A DNA stretch of 64,000 nt from assembly GCF_000473265.1 (NCBI RefSeq), contig NZ_KI421511.1:4377560-4441559 (forward strand), read 5' to 3'. The notes below the pieces were generated by a model. That model was not told where the DNA came from. It saw only the letters and a program-made list of their open reading frames with translations, and ran no database searches. Within the stretch, counting starts at the first letter, position 1. Every line of letters starts with the position of its first letter. Positions 58,247-64,000 of the stretch are shown here, piece by piece. This DNA is from Amycolatopsis thermoflava N1165 (lineage in GTDB: Bacteria > Actinomycetota > Actinomycetes > Mycobacteriales > Pseudonocardiaceae). Made by a program: the position numbers and the translations under genes.

Positions 58247-58939
58247 GTGGGTGAAGCGAGGACGAGCCGCCGGGAACGGCTGCGGGCGGAGACCGCGCGC
58301 GAGATCAAGACCATCGCGCTGGAGCTGATGGCCAAGGGCGGCCCGGACGCGATCTCGCTACGGGCGATCGCGCGTGAGATGGGCATGACGGCCGGCGCGA
58401 TCTACGGCTACTACCCCACCCGCGACGACCTGATCACCACGCTGATCTCCGACGTCTACACCTCGCTGGTGGACACCGCCGAAGCCGCGCGGGACGCCGT
58501 CCCCGCGGACGACCCGGCCGGGCGGATCCTGGCGTGGGGCCGCGCGCTGCGGACGTGGTCGCTCGCCAACCCCGAGGGTTTCCGGCTCATCTACGGCGAT
58601 CCGGTGCCCGGCTACCGCGCACCCGAAGGCGGCGCCGCGGCGGACGCGGAGCGCCGGGCGTGCGCCCTGCTGACCGAGCTGATCGCCGGGGCCTGGCCGA
58701 CGGTCCAGGCCCCGGACGACTTCGACTGGGACGACTTCGGGCCCGCGCTGGTGCAGCACATGCGCGAGGAGTTCCCCGGGCTGCCGCCCGCCGTGCTGGC
58801 CCTGTCGCTGCGGACGTGGGGCCGGATGCACGGTCTGATCTCGCTCGAGGTCTACGGGCACCTCGGCCCGCAGGTCACCGACCCGGCGAAGCTGTACGAG
58901 TCGGAGTTGCGGGCGCTGCTGCGCTCACTGGGCCTGTGA
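58247..58939 (+). CDS. TetR-family transcriptional regulator
   Basis: The 230-residue regulator has an N-terminal TetR HTH (AISLRAIAREMGMTAGAIYGYYPTRDDLITTLI, about residues 33-65) and a TetR C-terminal ligand domain. The GTG at 58247 gives a start 21 residues before the usual helix 1; the nearest ribosome site is weak. It is divergent from the quinone oxidoreductase. Its 3' end overlaps the convergent flavoprotein gene by 65 bp, an unusually long overlap. Confidence 0.83.
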   Translation: MGEARTSRRERLRAETAREIKTIALELMAKGGPDAISLRAIAREMGMTAGAIYGYYPTRDDLITTLISDVYTSLVDTAEAARDAVPADDPAGRILAWGRALRTWSLANPEGFRLIYGDPVPGYRAPEGGAAADAERRACALLTELIAGAWPTVQAPDDFDWDDFGPALVQHMREEFPGLPPAVLALSLRTWGRMHGLISLEVYGHLGPQVTDPAKLYESELRALLRSLGL

Positions 58940-60071
58940 CCTGCCGTCCGCCCTTCACCCACCGCAGGGAACCGGGCTTGCGGGCCTCGCGGCGGATCTT
59001 CAGCACGCCGAGCTTGCAGGCCAGCTCCTTGTAGGCCGCGCCGAGGCGGCCACCGACGTAGAAGTTCTGCGCGGTGTCGTCCTTGTGGGCGAACTGCCGC
59101 ACGGCCGCGTGCCTGCCGAGGCTGACGCACGACCCGACCAGAGCCACGTCGAGCACCGGCGGTTCGGTCCCGGCGATGCGGCTCAACACGGTGTCGGCGG
59201 CCTGCGCGCCGAGCGGCCCGGCGACCTGGCAGCTCATCCGCAGCGGCAGGCCCGACGGCGCGGCGGAGTCGCCCGCCGCGACGATCCGGTCGTCGTCGAC
59301 GCTGGTCAGCGTCTCGTCGGTGAGCAGACGGCCCAGATCATCGGTGCTCAGTCCGCTCGCGGCCGCGAGCTCCGGCACGGCGAAGCCCGCGCTCCAGACG
59401 GTCAGGGCGCTCGCCCGCGTCGTGCCGTCGTCGAAAACGACCGCGTCCGGCCGGACTTCGGCCACCTTGGCGGCCTCGACCACCGCGACCCCGTGCCGGG
59501 ACAGCCACTTGGCGATGTACCGGCGACCGCCCGCGCTCAACGAGGGCGCCAGCGTCCCGCCGCACGCGAGGGTGACCCGGCGTCCCCGTTCGGCCAGCTC
59601 GGCGGCGGTCTCGATGCCGGTCAGCCCGCCGCCGACCACCGTGACCGGCGCTTCCGCGGGCAGCGCGTCCAGCTCGTCCCGCAGCCGCCGCGCGGACTCC
59701 AGTTCGGCGACCGGGACGGCGAATTCGGCCGCCCCGGGCACCGTGGGCGCCGCCGCGGTGCTGCCGACCGCGTAGACCACGTAGTCGTAGCCCAGCTCGC
59801 GGCCCGAGGCCAGCCGCACGGCGCGGGCGGCGGTGTCGATGCGCGTGGCGGTGTCGACCACCAGGTGGACGCCGTCGTCGAGCATCGTGCCGAAGTCCAC
59901 TGTGGCCTCTCCGGTGCCTGCGACGAACTGGTGCAGCCGGATGCGGTCGACGAACGCCGGACGGGGGTTGACCAACGTGACGTCCACGTCGTCGCGCATG
60001 CGCAGGCGGTTGGCCGCGAGCGTGCCGGCGTACCCGCCGCCGATGACGATCACCTTGTGGGTCTTGTTCAT
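58875..60071 (-). CDS. NAD(P)/FAD-dependent oxidoreductase (NDH-2-like)
   Basis: The 398-residue flavoprotein has two Rossmann motifs (VIVIGGGYAGTLAANRLR near residue 8 and VTVVGGGLTGIETAAELAERG near residue 150) and the FAD ending VAAGDSAAPSGLPLRMSCQVAGPLGAQAADTV, the layout of type II NADH dehydrogenases and related enzymes. It lacks an obvious C-terminal membrane helix. It is divergent from an ECF41-type sigma factor across a highly symmetric gap. ECF41 sigma factors characteristically sit beside oxidoreductase genes they control, so this gene is the probable target. Confidence 0.83.
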   Translation of the reverse strand: MNKTHKVIVIGGGYAGTLAANRLRMRDDVDVTLVNPRPAFVDRIRLHQFVAGTGEATVDFGTMLDDGVHLVVDTATRIDTAARAVRLASGRELGYDYVVYAVGSTAAAPTVPGAAEFAVPVAELESARRLRDELDALPAEAPVTVVGGGLTGIETAAELAERGRRVTLACGGTLAPSLSAGGRRYIAKWLSRHGVAVVEAAKVAEVRPDAVVFDDGTTRASALTVWSAGFAVPELAAASGLSTDDLGRLLTDETLTSVDDDRIVAAGDSAAPSGLPLRMSCQVAGPLGAQAADTVLSRIAGTEPPVLDVALVGSCVSLGRHAAVRQFAHKDDTAQNFYVGGRLGAAYKELACKLGVLKIRREARKPGSLRWVKGGRQVTGPVSAAAPATPTRTASPGR

Positions 60072-60097
60072 GGTGGGATTCCCTTCTCTCACCGGAA

Positions 60098-60155
60098 CCG
60101 ACAACCCACCGCCGCGAAACGTCAGGCCTGACGTTTCGCCCCGCTGTCTTGTCGG
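60098..60155. promoter_or_regulatory. Symmetric divergent promoter/operator between flavoprotein and sigma factor
   Basis: A perfect 26-bp palindrome (60114-60139, core AAACGTCAGG/CCTGACGTTT) is centred between CCGACAA (60098-60104) and its complement TTGTCGG (60149-60155), each exactly 9 bp from the palindrome. The whole 58-bp block is therefore mirror-symmetric. It can be read as two back-to-back promoters of the same ECF type, with TGACG-like and TGTCGG-like elements facing each gene, or as a regulator site. Confidence 0.6.
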
Positions 60156-60194
60156 AGTGGTGGAGAAGGCACGACCGAGGGAGCCGAGCACACG

Positions 60195-61085
60195 ATGACC
60201 GAACCGGACGACGGTCTGACCGCGATCATGAGCGAACGGCGTCAGCTGATCAACCTGGCGTACCGGCTCCTCGGGTCGCTCGCCGAGGCCGAGGACGTGG
60301 TCCAGGAGACCTACGCCCGCTGGTACGCCATGTCCCGCGACGAGCAGGACGCCATCGCCTCCCCCGGCGCCTGGCTGACCAAGGTGGCCGGCCGCCTCTG
60401 CCTCAACGTGCTGTCCTCGGCCCGCACGCGGCGGGAAACCTACGTGGGGGAATGGATTCCCGAGCCGGTGCCGGACAGCTCGGAATGGCGCCCCGCCGAC
60501 CCCGCCGACCGGGTCACCCTCGACGAGTCGGTCAGCATGGCCTTCCTCGTGGTGCTCGACTCGATGACCCCGGCCGAGCGCGTCGCGTTCATCCTGCACG
60601 ACGTCTTCCGCTACTCCTTCGCCGAAATCGCCGAGGTCGTCGGGCGCACACCGGCGGCGTGCCGTCAGCTGGCCTCGTCGGCGCGCCGCCGCGTCCGCGA
60701 CGCCCAGGCCCCCGCCACGCCGGTCTCGCGGCAGGCCCAGGTCGTCCGCGACTTCAAACGGGCCTGGGAAGCACGCGACATCGAAGCCCTCCTCGGCCTG
60801 CTCGCTCCCGACGCCACGGCGATCAGCGACGGCGGCGGCCTGGTCAGCACGGTGCTCCACCCGGTCCAGGGCGCCGAACGGATCCTGAGCGCCCTGGCCC
60901 GCCTCGAACACCGGTTCCGCGGGCACACGCTGCTGGAGCGCACCGTCAACGGCCAGCCCGGCCTGGTCGCCCAGGAGGACGGCGTCACCGTGTCCGTGTA
61001 CGCGTTCGAGATCGCGGACGAGAAGATCCAGCGCATCTGGGCGGTGCGCAACCCGGAGAAGCTGCGCGCGTGGACCGCGAGCTGA
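60195..61085 (+). CDS. sigJ: ECF41-type (SigJ-like) sigma factor with SnoaL-like C-terminal domain
   Basis: The 296-residue protein has sigma region 2 (YRLLGSLAEAEDVVQETYARWY), the ECF41 linker motif (GEWIPEPV, corresponding to WLPEP), region 4 (MTPAERVAFILHDVFRYSFAEIAEVVGRTPAACRQLASSARRRV) and a SnoaL-like extension with ISDGGGLVSTV and a terminal NPEKL. These are the diagnostic motifs of ECF41, whose C-terminal domain tunes activity in place of an anti-sigma factor. It is divergent from an NDH-2-like oxidoreductase and probably drives both genes. Confidence 0.87.
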   Translation: MTEPDDGLTAIMSERRQLINLAYRLLGSLAEAEDVVQETYARWYAMSRDEQDAIASPGAWLTKVAGRLCLNVLSSARTRRETYVGEWIPEPVPDSSEWRPADPADRVTLDESVSMAFLVVLDSMTPAERVAFILHDVFRYSFAEIAEVVGRTPAACRQLASSARRRVRDAQAPATPVSRQAQVVRDFKRAWEARDIEALLGLLAPDATAISDGGGLVSTVLHPVQGAERILSALARLEHRFRGHTLLERTVNGQPGLVAQEDGVTVSVYAFEIADEKIQRIWAVRNPEKLRAWTAS

Positions 61086-61973
61086 TCACCGGTCGCCGTC
61101 GGGCCAGTCCCAGCCGGTGATCGTGTCCCGCATCAGCCGCGCCGCGGGCGAGAGGTGACTGCCCGCGCCCCAGTGCAGGGTGACCCGGCGGCGGCAGTCG
61201 GGGCTGTCGACGGCGACCCAGGCGAGCGGGGCCTGGACGGCGGTGCGGCGGGCGAAACCCGGCACGAGACCGATGCCCAGCCCCGCACCGATCAGCTCCG
61301 CGATGGCGCCGGGCTCGTCGCTCTCGCAGACGATCTTCGGCGTGAGGTCGCGGGCGGCGAAGACCCGGTCGAGCAGCCGGCGCAGCCAGTGGCCGCGGCG
61401 GGCGGTGACGAACGGCTGCCCGGCGAGTTCCTCGATCGTCACGGACGTGCGGCGCGCCAGCGGGTGGTCGAGTGCCGTGCCCACGCCCACGGCGTCGTCG
61501 AACAGCTGCACCGACTCCAGCCCGTCGGCGTGGATGGGCTGCGACGCGACGCACAGGTCGACGTCCTGGGCCCGCAGCCGTCGCGGCATGTCCTCGGCAG
61601 GCGACCACTGGAGCTCGATCTCGGCCGACGGGTGGGCGCGCTTGTAGGCCGCGAGCGGACCGGTGAGGGTGAGGAACGTTTCCGAGGCGAGCCGCACGGC
61701 GCCCAGTCCCGTACTGACGGCCTCGGCCACGGCGCGGCGCCCCGCGTCCAGCTCCCCGAGGGACCGTTCGACGTGATCGCGGAAGAGCCTGCCCGCGTCG
61801 TTCAGCCGGAGCCGGCCGCTCCGGTCGAACAGCGGAGTGCCGAGCTCGCTCTCCAGCCGGGCGATGGTGCGGCTCAGCGACGGCTGGGCGACGCGCAGTT
61901 CCTCGGCCGCCCGGCTGAGGTGCTCCAGCCGGGCCACCACCAGGAACTGCCGCAGCGAGGTCAGCTCCACCAT
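61086..61973 (-). CDS. LysR-family transcriptional regulator
   Basis: The 295-residue protein has the LysR HTH (LRQFLVVARLEHLSRAAEELRVAQPSLSRTIARLESELG) and the effector domain. GGGAGG lies too close to ATG 61973, so the next codon, GTG, may be the real start. It is divergent from the membrane protein and multicopper oxidase operon, with a LysR-like palindrome in between, and probably controls it. Its stop codon is immediately adjacent to the stop of the convergent sigma factor gene. Confidence 0.84.
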   Translation of the reverse strand: MVELTSLRQFLVVARLEHLSRAAEELRVAQPSLSRTIARLESELGTPLFDRSGRLRLNDAGRLFRDHVERSLGELDAGRRAVAEAVSTGLGAVRLASETFLTLTGPLAAYKRAHPSAEIELQWSPAEDMPRRLRAQDVDLCVASQPIHADGLESVQLFDDAVGVGTALDHPLARRTSVTIEELAGQPFVTARRGHWLRRLLDRVFAARDLTPKIVCESDEPGAIAELIGAGLGIGLVPGFARRTAVQAPLAWVAVDSPDCRRRVTLHWGAGSHLSPAARLMRDTITGWDWPDGDR

Positions 61974-62005
61974 GCCTCCCGCGTCATAACACCATAGCGA
62001 TATTG

Positions 62006-62019
62006 ATCTTAGACAAGAT
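62006..62019. promoter_or_regulatory. Likely LysR operator
   Basis: ATCTT-AGAC-AAGAT is a perfect palindrome in an AT-rich patch between the LysR gene and the membrane protein gene. The gap is about 70 bp, the usual setting for LysR control of a divergent operon. Confidence 0.5.
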
Positions 62020-62044
62020 AGCAGTAGAGAAATAGCTTCGAGCC

Positions 62045-62440
62045 GTGCAACGAACCACAACGCCCGCCGGATGGGCTTTCCGGGCCGTCGTCAGCGCGCA
62101 CCTGGTGGCGATCGCCGGTCAGCCGGTGTTCGCCGGGGTGTACCTGACCGGCGACTTCGACAGCCTGCGCTGGCACGCGCTCGGCGCCGACCTGACGAGC
62201 TCACTCGGCTACCTGCAGCTCATCGTGGCGATCGTGGTCTGGGTGCGGCTGCGCCGGTCCTGGCCATTCCTCGGGACCGTGGCGGTGGCCGCGGCCGAGA
62301 CCGTGCAGTACTTCGCCGGGCTGGACGGCGCGCTGTGGTTGCACGTCCCGCTCGGCGTGATCACGGTCGCCGCGCTGGTCGTGCAGTTCGTCGCCGTCTG
62401 GCGCGGTCCCCTCGCACGACGGGAGGCGCGCGATGCCTGA
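62045..62440 (+). CDS. Four-helix membrane protein, partner of the multicopper oxidase
   Basis: The 131-residue protein has about four hydrophobic helices (around residues 12-32, 50-68, 74-92 and 98-118) and a short basic C-terminal tail. No family is firmly recognised. The GTG start lies at the divergent LysR promoter, and the gene overlaps the multicopper oxidase start by 8 bp. It may anchor the oxidase or help handle copper; this is inference from coupling only. Confidence 0.65.
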   Translation: MQRTTTPAGWAFRAVVSAHLVAIAGQPVFAGVYLTGDFDSLRWHALGADLTSSLGYLQLIVAIVVWVRLRRSWPFLGTVAVAAAETVQYFAGLDGALWLHVPLGVITVAALVVQFVAVWRGPLARREARDA

Positions 62441-63977
62441 CCAGGGCCTGACCCGGCGGCAGGTGCTGGGCATCGGCGGTGCGCTCGGGTTGGTGGCAGC
62501 CACCGGCTTGTCGACCGCGGCCGCGCTGGCCCGCCGTCCGCCGGTGACCGGTGCGGAACTGCGCAGCGCGGCGCCGCTGCCGCCGCCGTTCCAGGTGCCG
62601 CTGCCGATCCCGCCCGTGCTGCGACCGGCCGGTCCCGGCCGCTACGAGATCACCCAGCGAGAGGCGAGCGCGGATATCCTGCCCGGCCTGCGCACTCCAC
62701 TGTGGACGTACGAGGGCACGTTCCCCGGCCCCACCATCGAATCGCGCCGCGGCTACCCGGTCACGGTGACGCACCGCAACGAGCTGCCCGTGCCGACCGT
62801 CGTGCACCTGCACGGCGGCCGCACCCCGGCGGGCTCCGACGGATACCCCACCGATCTCGTCCTTCCCCGGTCCACAATGCACACCGGGCACGCGATGCAC
62901 GATCCGCGCGCCGTGGTGACCGAGCTGACGCGCGACTACACCTTCCCGCTGGACCAGCGGTCCGCGCTGCTGTGGTACCACGACCACCGGATGGACTACA
63001 CCGCGCCGGCGATCTGGCGCGGGCTGGCCGGGCTGCACATCGTGCGCGACGACGCCGAGGAATCGCTGGGGCTGCCCGCGGGATCCCGCGAACTGCCGCT
63101 GATGATCGCCGACCGCGCGTTCGCCGCCGACGGCAGCCTGATCTACCCCGCGCTGCCGGACCGGCCGGGCGTGACCGAGGAGTACCTCGCCGGTGTGCTC
63201 GGCGACGTGATCCTGGTGAACGGCGCGCCGTGGCCGGTGCACGAGGTCGACGCGGCCCGCTACCGGCTCCGCGTGCTCAACGCCTCCAACGCCCGGCACT
63301 ACGAACTCGAGGCCGTCACCGACGACGGACGACGGCTCGACCTCGTCCAGATCGGCGCCGACCAGGGACTGCTCGCCGCGCCGGTCACCCACTCGGCGCT
63401 GCCGGTCGCGCCGGCCGAACGCTACGACGTGATCGTCGACTTCGCCGGCGTTCCGGTCGGCGGCCGCGTCCGGATCCGGAACCGGCTGGGGGCGGGCCGC
63501 ACGCGGGACGTGATGGCGTTCCGCGTCGTCCGCCGCGCCACCGACGACAGCCGGATCCCCGGCGTGCTCTCGGCCGACCTGCCGGCCTGGCAGCGGTCCG
63601 ACGCGGTGCGGGTGCGCGAGTTCGCCTTCCGCGCGGGACGGACGCACGGCCGCCACGGCTGGCTGGTCGGCGGGCTGCCGTTCGACCCGGTCCGCTCCGC
63701 TGTCGTCACCGCGCTCGGCGACGTCGAGGTGTGGCGTCTGGTCGCCGACGTCCACCACCCGGTCCACCTGCACCTGGCCGGGTTCCGGGTCCTCTCGCGC
63801 GGCGGCCGCCCGCCACTGCCGCACGATGCGGGGCTCAAGGACACCGTCGCGTTGCGACCGGGGGAATCGGTGGAGATCATCACCCGGTTCGACGGCTACC
63901 GCGGCCGGTACCTCTTCCACTGCCACAACGCCGAACACGAGGACATGGGCATGATGGCCAACCTCGAGATCATCTAG
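62433..63977 (+). CDS. Tat-exported multicopper oxidase
   Basis: The 514-residue protein has a twin-arginine signal (LTRRQVLGIGG, hydrophobic core to about residue 32) and three cupredoxin domains. All copper motifs are present: HLHGG (about 124), WYHDH (about 180), HPVHLHLAGF (about 442) and HCHNAEHEDMGM (about 496), with Met as the axial T1 ligand. This is the CotA/bilirubin-oxidase/CueO-like type, oxidising phenols or Cu(I) with O2. GGGAGG precedes the ATG. It is coupled to the membrane protein upstream; the divergent LysR is the likely regulator. Confidence 0.87.
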   Translation: MPDQGLTRRQVLGIGGALGLVAATGLSTAAALARRPPVTGAELRSAAPLPPPFQVPLPIPPVLRPAGPGRYEITQREASADILPGLRTPLWTYEGTFPGPTIESRRGYPVTVTHRNELPVPTVVHLHGGRTPAGSDGYPTDLVLPRSTMHTGHAMHDPRAVVTELTRDYTFPLDQRSALLWYHDHRMDYTAPAIWRGLAGLHIVRDDAEESLGLPAGSRELPLMIADRAFAADGSLIYPALPDRPGVTEEYLAGVLGDVILVNGAPWPVHEVDAARYRLRVLNASNARHYELEAVTDDGRRLDLVQIGADQGLLAAPVTHSALPVAPAERYDVIVDFAGVPVGGRVRIRNRLGAGRTRDVMAFRVVRRATDDSRIPGVLSADLPAWQRSDAVRVREFAFRAGRTHGRHGWLVGGLPFDPVRSAVVTALGDVEVWRLVADVHHPVHLHLAGFRVLSRGGRPPLPHDAGLKDTVALRPGESVEIITRFDGYRGRYLFHCHNAEHEDMGMMANLEII

Positions 63978-64000
63978 CTGTATGAGGCCGTGACGTTGGT

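Overview
The window is 64 kb of very GC-rich DNA with pervasive GTG starts and ATGA/GTGA gene overlaps. It carries an F420-dependent LLM oxidoreductase, an ECF41-type (SigJ-like) sigma factor, a partner-switching phosphatase with a STAS protein, a ParC/ParE topoisomerase IV pair, a DUF4262 protein and several palindromic intergenic repeats. Together these indicate an actinobacterial chromosome, most likely Pseudonocardiaceae and plausibly Amycolatopsis. The family assignment is inference from gene content, not a database result. No rRNA, tRNA, CRISPR array, phage or complete transposon was seen.

Layout. (1) 1-11612: two divergent catabolic operons. Leftward are a branched-chain-type ABC importer (livK-livH-livM-livG-livF), an MmgE/PrpD protein, an Asp/Glu-racemase-like protein and a FAD dehydrogenase cut by the window edge. 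Rightward are a class III CoA-transferase, a CitE-like lyase, a metal-dependent cyclase/hydrolase and a second MmgE/PrpD protein. They look like uptake plus CoA-dependent breakdown of an unidentified small carboxylic acid. (2) 11670-14067: zinc alcohol dehydrogenase, a small membrane protein, a repeat-rich gap and a DUF4262 protein. (3) 14082-17767: a hydroxyquinol pathway made of a phenol-type flavin monooxygenase and one polypeptide that fuses maleylacetate reductase to hydroxyquinol 1,2-dioxygenase. (4) 17768-18474: a gene-free stretch packed with palindromes and tandem repeats. (5) 18475-24274: secreted GH92 mannosidase with an AraC regulator, a GlxA-like regulator and a cysteine-desulfurase-like enzyme.

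(6) 24388-34628: an NCS1 permease, an ATP-dependent-hydantoinase-type protein, three DUF917 paralogues, an SDR lacking the usual catalytic lysine, a DUF1445 protein and a PucR regulator, with a secreted trypsin-like protease in the middle. This is the best candidate in the window for a poorly described (thio)hydantoin-type pathway. (7) 34642-42521: MarR/MFS pair, sugar-acid dehydratase, LysR/DoxX pair, LLM oxidoreductase, and a STAS plus GAF-PP2C-kinase switch. (8) 42579-48545: alpha/beta hydrolase, a ~500-bp GC-rich minisatellite, and topoisomerase IV. (9) 48644-50770: gene decay, with TetR and MFS remnants, an intact RluA-type pseudouridine synthase and a methyltransferase pseudogene whose middle is inverted. 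(10) 50754-56522: a three-domain methyltransferase-glycosyltransferase-glycosyltransferase protein, a membrane acyltransferase and a ScyD/ScyE-like secreted protein. (11) 56571-63977: hemerythrin-like protein, quinone oxidoreductase/TetR pair, NDH-2-like flavoprotein divergent from the ECF41 sigma factor, and a LysR regulator divergent from a membrane protein and a Tat-exported multicopper oxidase.

Most gene families are familiar. The less ordinary signals are the three-DUF917 cluster, the CoA-transferase/lyase/PrpD cluster, the hydroxyquinol fusion, the composite palindromic element near 17.9-18.5 kb, the minisatellite near 43.4-43.9 kb and the symmetric sigJ-type divergent promoter region near 60.1 kb.
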